DNA of 64,000 bases from Symsagittifera roscoffensis. Its lineage: Eukaryota; Xenacoelomorpha; Acoela; Convolutidae. The DNA lies in the NCBI RefSeq assembly GCF_963678635.1, contig NC_087063.1:83497574-83561573 (forward strand), read 5' to 3'. Within the stretch, counting starts at the first letter, position 1. Each line of letters opens with the position of its first letter. The position numbers and the translations under genes are program-made. This document shows positions 42,742 to 54,034 of the stretch, in pieces. Under the pieces are notes generated by a model that did no database searches, was not told where the DNA came from, and was given only the letters and a program-made list of their open reading frames with translations.

Positions 42742-42933
42742 AATGCTGGTAGACTAATTAATTAGTTTGGTATTGGCAGGTCCATGAATTCAATTGGAAA
42801 TTGGCACTTTTGATTCGACTTGGTTGATTAAACTTGATAATAAACTTATTGAATAGTCTTTGTTTAAATTTACCGCTTGTGTGTTTCCATATTATATGCG
42901 CGCTGGGCTTACCTCTTCTGATTATCTAACCAA

Positions 42934-43204
42934 ATGTCGCCGTCTCAGCCGTACGCGAGTGAAGCTTCCCTGGCGTATCTAAACGCAAGAAGGAGTGAGC
43001 AGGTGGAAGAACCCTTCAACAACACCACAGGTTGTACCGTTCCTACCGTCATATTTTCGTTTTTTTTTTTTTAACTCTCAGATTTGAATTAAATTCCTTG
43101 ATTCATTGGCCATCCATTCCCCCAACTTCCTACGTAAGAGCTTCTCCGTTGCCTTCGCTGTCTGTGTTTCCGGTGGATGCCGCGATTCCAGGCATGGTGC
43201 ATCC
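42934..43204 (+). other. Coding-like GC-rich island, plus strand
   Basis: The ATG at 42,934 opens 46 codons (MSPSQPYASEASLAYLNARR, SEQVEEPFNNTTG) up to a T run. Near 43,130 a second open block reads ASPLPSLSVFPVDAAIPGM. GC content and composition differ from the surroundings. It might be exonic or retroelement-derived sequence. I recognise no family. Confidence 0.25.
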
Positions 43205-43219
43205 CTGACTTTTCACAGA

Positions 43220-43470
43220 AACTAGTCCGTCACCGCCTCGTTCGACTCCATTTTGATGCCAGTCAACCGCGTCATCGTCTTTTGTATCCGAGGCCTCTCC
43301 GAACTCCGGTACTGTTGTACCAGAGCCTTCCACGCTGCAACACCGTTCGGTTTGTGTGATGGGACGAATGAGATTGACCGCCGGACCAGACACAGCACAA
43401 CTCGCACCACACTTGATACCGCATGTCGTCTCGAGCCGCCTCTGCACCCTACCGCGCCTGCGTTTCCTCA
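43220..43470 (-). pseudogene. Second copia gag fragment
   Basis: About 240 bp, nearly identical to 41,770-42,010: LVRRSISFVPSHKPNGVAAW and TRLTGIKMESNEAVTD recur. It has no LTR or flanking copia sequence. It lies between the copia element and the truncated LTR of the giant gypsy element. Confidence 0.85.
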
Positions 43471-43489
43471 GCCAATTTACTATAATTTT

Positions 43490-44150
43490 AGTGACAGTTA
43501 TAAACTAAATCCATTGGAGATGGATTGACCCTTTCCTCTTCCTAGCTACTCATACTCTATAATAACAAATAATACTGGTGTTAATTCAAATGTTTGCGAC
43601 ATCAGATTAGCTACAAAGTTAGTTTACTATAGTCTTTCACCATATGACAGTCTCTGGGGGCCAAGCCTCCGATTCCGCGCTTTGCCAGTAATAACGTCGT
43701 TATTACTCTAACTTTGTGGCACGGGAGGGTTCTGCTTCTTCCGTCTGCCCCACTGAAGCCTCTTTTCCTTCTATCGACTTCAATTAGCTGTTTTATCGTG
43801 CGCGATCGTCACGATAAGAAGCTTCGTTTTTTATTTCGATCTCTTCCGACTGTCTTGCACTTGTTATTCGGGTTGTTGTGTTTTTTGTCACTTTTCAACC
43901 AAATATGGCCATTTTTTGTGTTTCTCAGAAATAGACTGTCAGCAATCGAATTTTCGAAAACTAAAATTTCCAGAATATTCCGACCCTCCATTTTATTAAT
44001 AAATGCTCGTTAAGGCCTCTAATGTCATATTCGTCCTGCGATGGCAGGTTCGGCTGTGCCAATCCGGGGGAATGGCACATTCCAACATCTGGTCTGACCA
44101 GAATAAAACAAAACAAAAATTTTAAAATTTTCAAAAATCAACCTTCGTTG
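43490..44150 (-). repeat. Truncated 3' LTR of the giant gypsy-class element
   Basis: Read on the minus strand it matches 59,350-59,960 read on the plus strand: TGTGCCATT...TGGCACA hairpin, GAGGCCTTAAC, GGAGGGTCGGAATATTCTGG, GAGGCTTCAGTGGGG, CCCAGAGACTGTC, GGTCAATCCATCTCCAATGG. It is cut off at 43,490, next to the copia gag fragment. Identity is roughly 70-75%. Confidence 0.7.
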
Positions 44151-44228
44151 ACTCGGTCAACTTTTCACACACTATGACAAAAGAGTTTTTCATTCCTCCG
44201 CACTTCTGTTTCGTCTCGCCTTCAACTA

Positions 44229-47200
44229 CTATTCCATGACTTCTCGTTCTTTTTGGTCCATCTCACTGTCTTCCAGCATCTTTTGCAGCATCTCAACAGA
44301 GTTCCAGGCAGTGCCCCAACTTTCTTGCTCCAGCGCTCTCTGCTCACAGCAGGGCAGGAGATATACGTTCACTTTTTGCTCCCGGTTCCAGCAGAAACTG
44401 TTGTGCAAGCTCAAGGTTACCCTCCGCTCCAGGTCAGGCCGTAAGACCTCCTTTTTCTTGTTTTCAGTCGTGTAAGGCATTCCAGCCACCCGTTCCAAAG
44501 CTGTGGCGATAGCGTTTCTATGTATCAGGAATGCTCTCTTATAACTGCACCGTCCTATATTCAGCTGGAAAGATTGATAGGCCCTGTATTTCTGGATATA
44601 TGACGCTTCGAGCGTTCATACATCCACGACGTCATGGCGGCACGAAACCAACGCATTAAACTCTGCGCGGAACCAACGCATTAAACTCTGCCTTGCCCGT
44701 ATCCTTTCGAGGCTTTGGGTATCCTCAGTATCTTGCAGGTGGTCTTGAACAGATCCAAATTGTTGTTGAACTTCACGTTGCATAGTGCTTAGGTGTAGGT
44801 ATGGTTGCTTCCAACCACGTTGCTTCCAACCACCTCACCGCGATCATGGCGCTGACTACTAAGATCGATACAGGCTGGTTTTGGTCGGGCAATTTCGTGG
44901 AGAACAGCTCCTCCATATCCCATAAAGTCTGCGCCAGGCAGTGGCAAGAATACTGCCCATGGGTGATCAGAACAATTCTCCAGGTATGGTACCTTGAAAC
45001 TTCTAGCAATGGTTCCCTCTTTGTCATTATCTGATGCATTCTGTCCTTTTCATCTATTGTGGGGATTCTGTCGGTAATGTTCCACTCGCCTTCTTTTTTC
45101 TGGAACTCACTTACATTACCTTCGCTCAACTTCATGAAGTTTTCACTCACTACGTCTTGCAATTCGCCCCAGATCGCTTCGGGACAGCCCGAAAGATCTT
45201 CGTTAACAAACTGCACAACCTCTCCGACATTCTGGCCAGTCCAACGCATTTAGGCACTGAGAAGAGTTGATCGATCAACACCTGTTGTGTACTCGCATCT
45301 AACACCACCATGTGCGTAGGTTATTTGCCGTTGCAGTATGGTGCGTAGCTTGATCCCACAAGATATTTCGAACCAGTGTGTCTATGAGGTACCCTCTCCT
45401 TCTTTCAGATTCAATTCGTTTTCCAGAGCTTCTCGCCAGCCTCCAATTTTCGGTTCCGTCTGTTACGCACCAGGGAACACTGGCACACTTAGAGCTTAGA
45501 GATGAAACCCTCTCATGATACGCTCCAGGCGCTTCAATGATTCAATCGAGCTGACCATGCTGTAAAATCCCAATGCGGTTATCAGGTTCGCCTCCGTTAC
45601 TCCATGGCAACCTTCAATCAGTTCCATCTCGTTTTTGACATTACGTACAATTTGGCTAACTGGCAATGTTGCTCACTCAGTGAATTCAAGCAGTGGTGAG
45701 TCTCACACACATGCCCTTCCATTCCTCAACTGGAAGTCTAGGGCCTCCATCAGTTCAACAATCGTAGGGCCTCCATCAGTTCCAAGTCTTGTTCTTTCGA
45801 TCTCGAGTCATTACTGGCTTCGTATTCCGACCTCTTGATTCCCATCGGACACCATGCTAATCGCACTTGCAGCTTTGTCCTCACGCATGGGTAGGCCAGA
45901 TAAGCCAATACTGTTGAAGGTGCATTCATTACCTTATCGAAGTATATCTGGAGGTCGACCCTCCAGGAAACCTTCAACAATTGCTCTAGTCCATTTTCAT
46001 TTGCCTCAGATGGCATTAAAGAGCCATATACCTTTCGTTTCAAATCAGAGACTTCCATTGAATCCTGCAAGTGTTCCTGCATGGTTTTCTTTTCAATCCA
46101 AGCCATCAATTGCCATCTCGCTACGCTCCACGCCTTCAGCATGTCCACATAGCCACCAGCGGGATCACCCATATCGACCGATTACTTCGTGGACCTGCAT
46201 GGTAAATTACTTCGTCATTCACAAGGAATTCCACTGATTCATCCCCGTGTGGCGCCAGCTCATCTACCGTCATGTGGATGCCTCCTCTTGACCTCAAGAC
46301 TTCATCCAGCACCACGCGAAATCTGCTTTGGTTTTTGAGCCACTGTATGGCGTTAGAGTTGTCCGACCAGACGGCAGGCAGTTTCAAGTGAAGAGGGTAA
46401 TAAATATTCGGATCAATAGACCTGTTAAACGCGGGAATCATCACATCAATTTGTCCCTCTGCCAGCGTGGTTGCCCTCGTGTACAAAATTGCAATGGTTC
46501 CGGCAGTGCGGCATATCCCGCTGACAAAATAAAGATGATTTTCATCACATTCCTGGTTAAGCATTTCTGTATTGACGTCTCCGCTTCTATCATTGCTGAT
46601 AGGAGCGTCATTGTTGCTTCTCCCATTATCTCGTTGCTGCGAATTGTTCCGTCCGTGAGGCTGCTCATTAGCCCACGACTCTGCAAATGATAATTTGAGC
46701 CGGCTATTATTATCACTCTCTCACGCTTGTTGCCAATCCTACTGATTGGTCCCAATCCAGCTTGGGAATTGTCAGGAAGCGCACGTCTGGCCTAAACAAT
46801 GACCAGGGCGTGTAGACCTAGTCCAAACTGGCCACTATCAGATACTTTGCTTTCATGATGTCGAAGGTGTCATAGGAAGCAAACAGGCTATCACCCTTTG
46901 GTGTATCCAGCCTTATGTACCTACTGTCGTTCCCTTCTATCGAGATCGCTCGGGTATAGTCTCCTGAATCTTCACAAGGGGGTTGGAGGGGTTTTAAATA
47001 ATTGCCGATAAATCTTGTGGTTTTTTGTTGGGCTTGTTCTCTGCCTTTTCGGATAGGTGGTATCATTTTTCTGGCCCTACGACGAACGTCCGTCACGGGT
47101 CGCATGTTCAGGGGTCCCATGGTTTTGTCTTGAGGCAATCCATCAAGGTCGACGAATCTAAGCCTGGTAGCAGTGCTGATTTGCTCTTGCTCCGCCAGCA

Positions 47201-49004
47201 GCCAGTCCACACCCGACATCCGATACAATCCTGACACCGTGGGGCCATTTTAAATTCATCGTTCTCCTGGTATCTGGCCGGCATGCCAGCGTACTCATGT
47301 TCAATCTCGCCTGTTAGCTTTGTACTGTCCCCATGCACCGGGATCTGGTCGGTTCCAAAGCAATACGTTGGTCGAACCAGCTCGCTCTGCTGGCGCGGGA
47401 TTGATCGACAAGCTTCCCTTAGCAATAGGAACAGTGGCGGGCAAGTTACTCGCACTCGTGGAGGGCTGAAAGCTCGTTTGATTCCGGTCGTTGGGTCTTC
47501 CAAGCCGGCTCCCCAAATGTTGCCTTCGATTAGGGGGAGTGGTCCCCAACCTTTCTCTTAGGTCCGAGCTGGGAGCAGTGGGAGCAACATTTTTTGCTTC
47601 TGATGGCAAAGGCCCAAAACGATATGCGAGTGGCTCAGGCGCATTGCTCCTCATTCTGCCTCTGCCAGTCGAACTGGTCCTAGCCAGGGAGTGGGTCGTC
47701 CTGAGTTCCTGTTCTACCTCATAGATCTGCGTTTTTAAAGTCATCGTTAATCTACCGCCTTCCCTGCAGGGTGTTAAAGTGTACTCCATCTCTGGTGAGC
47801 GCGAGATGGTCAGTCATACGCAACGTGTTCTCCAGATCCATGAGTCGCAACTCGACTAGATTGCTTCTGACCAGTTGCGACACTTGGATCTGGTTACGTA
47901 TCATTTCAATTCATTTGTTCACGTTTTTGTTCATGAAATTGGCCACCAGTCTGCCCACCTCCGGGTTCTGTGGGACCGTGCACAAAACCACGAGCCACAG
48001 TTTGTATTTTTCTTTTAGTTCATCAAAACACAAATCAAAAAATGTTTCCACTTGTTCTCCGGGTCAACCGGAGACCTAGAGATGTCGTTAGTGCCTATCA
48101 TCATCGTTATCGTATGTAACTGATCTTTTCTCTGGAACTCCATAGTTTTGATCACCTGGACCACGGAGGCTCCCCCGAAGGAAACAGCAGTGGTCTGACC
48201 TCTCGCAAAGGTCTCAGTCAAACCCCTCAGCAAGCTGTCCCCCAGGAATCGGGTATGGTATTTGTGGAACTCGTTGCAGGCTGTGAGGCCTTCAGAGAGG
48301 CCTTGGGCTCCCTGGGGAAGCATAGCTCCTGTGCAATCGTCCTGGACTGCAACACCCTGGACCCATCCGAATTCATTGTCGCCAGGACTTCTGGTGACAA
48401 TGGACCCTTCTTCGCCATGTATAATTTTTTCAGGTGCTTGATTTCTTCTTCTTTCAAAATTATTAACAACTCATCGTACCTCTTCTTCCACTCATGTCGT
48501 TCCTGGGCTATCATTTATACTATTCCAATTTAGCGTGTAACTCTTGTCAATGTTTCTCCTTCTTCCCAGGGTTTCGATTGTTTCCGAAGTCTGGATTTCC
48601 ATCTCGTTCACGTTGATCTTCTTGGTTGGAGGAGCGGCTGTTGGAAAATCCGTCGAGCATGATCTCTTTGCCCCAAGAAGAAACTGCGCGTAGGAGTTAG
48701 GGCAGACAGGTAGGGGGCAAAGTCATGACCAGACATTTCTCCACGTCGTCATCGTATGAGCCTTTTTTAGACTCTTTTGCGGTACCGGACTCGCCGAAGG
48801 CCAACATTAATACTACTTCCGTGGGGTGGTCTCCGGGGCCTTCTCTTCCCAACATCGCCCACTCCGGATCATCCAGTCCAAAATTACATCCATCAAGCGC
48901 TGATATATCTCGTCCAGAGACATTATTAGACTCGCTGAGATGAAATCCATAAGATTATTTGTGTCGCTCATCTTTTCTTGTGTCGATTCTCTTTTCATTT
49001 TCAA
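44229..49004 (-). pseudogene. Env-position ORF with SGNH (GDSL-type) hydrolase domain
   Basis: About 1,590 codons in shifting frames. Parts in order: N-terminus MKRESTQEKMSDTNNLMDFI; acidic region; helical segment ERHEWKKRYDELLIILKEEE (48.5 kb); SGNH domain (48.32-47.79 kb) with RFLGDSLLRG (GDS, block I), SFGGAS (block II Gly), MMIGTNDIS (GTND, block III) and RDGVHF (D-x-x-H, block V); a Pro/Ser/Arg-rich linker; a Cys/Trp segment; a second globular region (46.8-46.1 kb) with VIIIAGSN and VWSDNSNAIQWL; and a C-terminal region to 44,229. SGNH enzymes hydrolyse ester bonds with a Ser-His-Asp set, all three of which are visible. I do not recognise the rest. Confidence 0.65.
47780..48323 (-). pseudogene. 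SGNH hydrolase domain of the env-position ORF
   Basis: Catalytic Ser is in GDSLL near 48,274, oxyanion Gly in FGGAS and Asn in GTND. The block V Asp and His are in RDGVHFNTLQGRR near 47,790. The frame shifts once after PVDPENKWK at about 48,060 and one stop follows VNK near 47,915. Such domains occur in some CR1-type LINEs and other invertebrate retroelements, where their role is unsettled. Confidence 0.7.
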
Positions 49005-49930
49005 TTCTTTCAGTTTTGAGTATCAAAAAACAAATATCTGATTAATCACGATCTAGAAGACAAGTCACAACTTACAACCATAATACAAGCTATTTTATCT
49101 CCATGATAAAATATCATTTACATCTTTTAAAAGCAGTCACTTAAATTTTTCTTTTTATTTTTAATCTGAAAATAAGCACCGAGGTGGATTGTACACCTAC
49201 AAATAACTATCACATAATCTTAATCATATAATAACACAAAATAACAATATCACACATCAACACTACTATACAAAAACTTAATACTCATTACATATGCTAA
49301 AATCTAAGTCCTAATATTGATAAGGTAAACCTAGTAGGAGACTACTAAACCTAACAAGAGAATTCCTAACCTAAATACTAGCGTTAGCATATGCTCAGAT
49401 AGTACTTCCTACGCAAGTAGACTTCTATATCCGTTTCCGAGAAAATCACATGCACTAGATCATATAGCTCTCTGGGATTTAGTTTCTCCTATTGGGATCA
49501 TAGACCGGTAAAGAGAGCGAGGTCACTCCCCTCTCGACCAGGAAAACTCTGAGTCAAATAAGTGCCAGCAGTAAATTTTCGGGATTCACGTGTTGCCTAT
49601 CAGTGGCCTTAGTTACCAAAAAAAAAGACAAATATTTTCCCGGTATCATTGCTGGAACATGGGGCAGCGCTATCATACCTTCCAAAAAAACTTGATATTC
49701 TTATACTCTCTTTTGAAGTCGGCCGCTAGTACTGTCTTACAAATTACATCCGCAGTTATTGCTTTCGCGCACGTGATTTCGGTGAGTTTAAAAGCACTGT
49801 CTGTCATAACGATGTTGTTCGAGTAGTGATTTGGTAGGTCATAATATGACTAAAAAAATTCATTAAAAAAGCGGTTTTCCCCTATCTGCCTTGCCGATTT
49901 TTTTTATTATAAGATTTTTGGTTTAGGTGA
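49005..49930. other. Spacer between pol and SGNH ORF
   Basis: A/T-rich, with a high density of ACACAAATAACAATA-like text that resembles the leader at 56,700-56,760. A purine-rich AGTGGGGGAGGG on the minus strand near 49,935 could be a polypurine tract. This is the main evidence for the two-element alternative. No coding sequence is seen. Confidence 0.4.
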
Positions 49931-49934
49931 GCCC

Positions 49935-51720
49935 TCCCCCACTCGCCGGACAAAAAATTTATCGAGGTCCCCGTCGAACGGCCAGGGTCGAGCAGATCGA
50001 GGTTGTATTCGGGAACGCACAAGGGGCCATCCAGTTCGACTCAAGGTTGTCGTGACTGATATTTTTGATGCTGGTCAGATCGACATCCTGGATTGTCAGG
50101 ATTGTCTGTTTTTGAATCTGCAAGTAGTTCATGGAGCCATTCGAGCACTCGCAATTTTGTCAACACTTGCTAATGCATTTGTTCCACCTCAGGTTCCGAT
50201 CGATCGCCAATCTAGTCTGTTTCTGTATCATCGAACAAGTCGATGTCCTGCGAGACCTTTATTTCATCCAAACCCACTACTGAGTCCGTCTTATCGTCTA
50301 GTACAATTCTGTTTACTACAAAATCCTCACCGTAAGCGTTCTATTTCTTCTTATATTTTCCCCTCTTGCTCTGTTGCGTCTCCATGGTCCAGGGAAAGTC
50401 AGGTTTTTCTCCTTTATCAACTTCGGTCTTGCTCCAGTCCTCTTCGACATAAGGTAGGATTTCGACATTGACCTCTATTCGCCCAGTTAATTCCAAGTCC
50501 AATGGCAGATCACAGTCATCCGCCACCTCATTTCCGACGTTCTTGTCACGAGTGCCTCTCTCGTTTACTTCACAGGCGGGATCCACTATCAAGTAGTCAT
50601 CCTCATGCATGTCAGCCGGGATGCACCAGTCTTCCGACGAGGCATTGTGCGGTTTGATGTCGTAATGAGCCGCGAGTTCGGTGCTCAATCGATAAGAGCG
50701 ACCACCTTGGTGCACTTCAGTTATTTGAAATGGACCACGCATTTTCTTCGCAACTGTTTGGTTCCCTTTGGGGTCACCACCTCCTAGAAAACCCAGTCAT
50801 AGTTTCCCACCGAGTAAGCTTTGGCGTCAGCGGACATCTTATCGAATCTCCTCTTCTGCCTAATAATTTTTGACTGCTGCGTTTTCCGTCGGCACAAATC
50901 ATTTAGCTCTTATTACCTTCTTATCGAATCACGTACGTACGTTTGCGTGGGTGTTCTCCTTCCCTCGTACTCAGGATAAAAGAACGTCAAAAGGAGAAAT
51001 TTATCATGGCATGTTAACATCATGTGTGGACTGATTCCCGTAGTTGAGTGTTCAGTTCTATTGTGCGCGCCCATCACCTGCGTCTGGTGCTTATCCGACT
51101 CATCCATGTATCGTGAGCAATAACCCCTCAGCATGGCAACTAATGGGTGATTTTGCTTCTCGACCAGGCCTTTCGTCTGCGGTTGATATGTGGTCGAATG
51201 AGGTTCATTAATTCGTTTGTGAGATAACCGACAAATGCTTTGCCATTGTCTTACTGGAATGTAATCGGGCTCCCATGTCTAGCAATCCACACTTTTATTA
51301 AATGGTCATAGGATTCCTCCGCTGCTGCTGTCAAGCAGGGGACTGCCTCTGCTTATTTTTCTTTAAAATTGATCCTTAACAGCACTTGGCTATAGCCCGT
51401 GGCTGTCATGCAGATTTTTTGATGATCCATTTGCACCACATCGTCGAATCCTGACAATTCTATCGATTGCAGTAGAAATCTCAGCTTCCTGGAGTCGTTC
51501 GATTGTTTACATCACAGACAGGCAGAAATCCATTTTTCACTGGCGTTCTTCACGTCAAGCTATTGAAACCGCTTCTGTGTTCGGTTATACACTATTTCCA
51601 CGCTTTAATGGCCCAACTGGTCGAGCGGGCAAAACAAAAGTTTAGTTTGATACAGCTGTGGTAAGATTATCGAATTATTTTTGTAAAGGGCTCTGTCTTG
51701 TTTTTTACGCTTGCAAGCCA
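49935..51720 (-). pseudogene. gypsy integrase and pol C-terminus
   Basis: Zinc-binding part: LGHxSVEIVYNRTQKRFQ, then a CLxC-type pair. Catalytic core: VVQMDHQKICMTATGYSQVL (Asp), WIARHGSPITFQ, stop, DNGKAFVG (Asp), TTYQPQTKGLVEKQN (Glu), HSTTGISPHMMLT, FFYPEYEGRRT. Then RGPFQITEVHQGGRSYRLS, the chromo/SH3-like C-terminal signature, and an acidic tail (PYVEEDWSKTEVDKGEKPDF). All three catalytic residues survive, but stops are frequent. Confidence 0.85.
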
Positions 51721-51949
51721 AAATCCCGTCTTTGTTCAAGTATTATAAATCCTTTCTCTTCATTTAAATTTGCTTCAGCATCTTATAACTATCCTCTTCC
51801 ACATCATCTTTGTCGGGTGCTCCGTTTTCTATTCATCTCTTTAAATTGCTCGTCATCCTGTCATTTGGCTGAGCCCTCAAAAAACCCGACAGTCGGTATC
51901 TGATTTTCAAATATTTTTTCATCATATTTAGTTGTCCGCTAATTATTCC

Positions 51950-52997
51950 GGAGCATGAGGATCGTCCATCGTTGTAACACACCATATCCTTTTCAAAGGT
52001 GTCGCCTCTTGCTCCAAGGGTTCTATTTTAGTACAGACGACCGTAGCATGCGAAAATTACCTAGTCGGACGCTTCGACACGGCTATTAACTCACGTTCGT
52101 CTGCGGTATGATTGACTAAAGTGCCTTCTTCGTCGGGGGTTCATTTGTCTCTCTCGGTTCTTGATGAATCGCTATCTCTGACGCGTCTGAATTTGAAGTC
52201 GGTTCAGACACGTTCCCCCAGGTTTGAGACTTCGAACCATCACTCGAATTGAGGAGTCTACACAACCGCCTTCGGGCTTATTCTTTCCCCTTCCTTCTTA
52301 GACATGACCACGCCACAGGAACAAGGGGACTTTGATCGCTCAACCATGTCATTTTCCATTAGCATCTCAATTTCTTTCCTATATGCGTCTGATTTATGTG
52401 GCGCCATTCTCCGAGCTCCTTGCCTGTGGGGTAGCGAGCCTTTTTCTATCTCTATCTCACAACTCACAAAATTGCAACAACCTATATCGGCTTTTTGTTT
52501 CGAAAAACATCTGCGTTCCGATTCAACTCTTCAATTAGGGACTCCTGTTCCTTATCCGATATTTTGCCTTTCAGATGCTCTATCTCAGGTAGGACTGGTT
52601 AATTTGCACTGGTTTAGTTCTGTGTCTGTCGGCCTCTCAGTGAACTTTGAACAACTAGACAGTCCATCGTCTGTCATCGATTTCATGGAAAACATTTATT
52701 TAAAAGACTTCAATTAATTTATTTTTTCAATATACATCCTTTGTTAGCATGTGATGGACACCCAGTCACTTTTTACCTCTTCATGCTCTCCAGACTCCGA
52801 TATTCTGTGTTCAGAGGCAACGCATAGCCAAGGTTCTTACCAGGTTGTTTCGTCACCGTTTTTGTCTGTGTGTTCAACAACACACTCACACATAGTCCGT
52901 TCTGAGTGAATGAGAAGCTTCTTCCTAAAAAAATGTTACTAAGTTCATTCAAAATCCTCAACCTAAACGTCGCCACTACTGCTTGATTAGGTTCCAA
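51950..52997 (-). pseudogene. gypsy RT N-terminus and RNase H remnants, palm missing
   Basis: 52,997-52,773 is the protease-RT linker (GRSFSFTQNGLCVSVLLNTQ). 52,467-52,258 is the start of RT (RRMAPHKSDAYRKEIEMLME, NDMVERSKSPCSCGVVMSKK). The RT palm with its YxDD motif should follow but is absent. Instead RNase H-like traces appear within ~60 bp (DASEIAIHQEPRETNE, DERELIAVSKR). A deletion of roughly 1 kb is inferred. Confidence 0.75.
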
Positions 52998-53012
52998 CCT
53001 AACTTTTCGATC

Positions 53013-54034
53013 TCAGAAGATCGGCATCCCTGCCTGATTTATCAAGATCTCATCCACAGGTTTCTTTTCATACTTTCTCTCTGGGTCCTTGATTCGTATC
53101 AACCCGTCGTAGAGGTCGAATTTGACGTCAAAGTTTCGCACGAAGTCGCGTCCTAAGATGAACTGGTCGGATTCGTCCAGGTTTTTGACAACCAGAAAGC
53201 TCATCCAGAGATGCCTTCCTTCCAGTTGCAGCGAGATGATGGGTGTTCTTCCGGCCACATAGATTGCACCCTGGTTGGCCGCAGCCAGCCTGATATTAGT
53301 CGGTATCGAATCCGCTCTATGAAAACCCAGGTCGGTGCCAATGGGCATGACACTGACCACCGCTCCGGTATCAAGCAGTCCCTTTACGGAGAGTTGTTTG
53401 CCCTGCATGTCCAGTGCGTGCGCGGCTAGATCGGCTTCACAGCCTATGCGGACTGCATCCTGCTCAAGCATGGCATTGTGTCCAACTCGTCGTACCTTGA
53501 GCTCCTCTTGTCCGATGTAGATCCGGCCTACTCGGTTACTTGCAGTCGTCGCGTGAGCCATCGTGTAGATGTTTATGCCATTCAAAATCATCAGAATCGG
53601 GTATGGGCATTAGACCTCTATTTAATATCCGTCTACTCTCATCAGCCTCTGACCACTTGTTTCGAGTAACACTCTCACAGCCCTGGAGTCCAACTTAGGA
53701 TCTTTTTCCCTCAAGTAATCTGCATAGATATTCAGGTGTACCAGGGTAATTTCAGACGGCTCACTCAATTTTTTCACCACCTGATGACCCGCAACGGATA
53801 TGATATACATTATTTTGCTTCTGCTTTCACTGTCTTCTCGAAGGTGTCCAGTTTCTCGCACAACTCCGTATTCTCCAGTTCAGATTTCAACCATTGTTCA
53901 TTTTCTTTCGTAGCTAACTCTTGTTGAACCTTTTGCAATGCGGTCCGAGCCGCCAGTCCATAATCCACCTTAAGTGCATTAGCTTGGACGGCCTCCAGGC
54001 TTGAGGCAATCGCATCATCGGGCAAAAATTTCAC
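53013..54034 (-). pseudogene. gypsy retropepsin-type protease and upstream linker
   Basis: The protease shows GLLDTGAVVSVMPIGTDLG (catalytic DTGA), RLAAANQGAIYVAGRTPIIS and FILGRDFVRNFDVKFDLYDG (the ILGRD flap-partner region). Upstream, frames at 54,034-53,622 carry KVDYGLAARTALQKVQQELA and ISVAGHQVVKKLSEPSEITL, matching the plus-strand copy at 63.3-63.7 kb. A one-base loss after FTTKK (54,031) and a stop near 53,622 break the frame. It processes Gag-Pol in live elements. Confidence 0.85.

Noticed and set aside
44229-49004. BEL/Pao pol polyprotein
   Set aside because: The region is large enough and VWSDNSNAIQWL recalls an RNase H strand, but no RT palm, protease or integrase motif is present, while SGNH blocks are.
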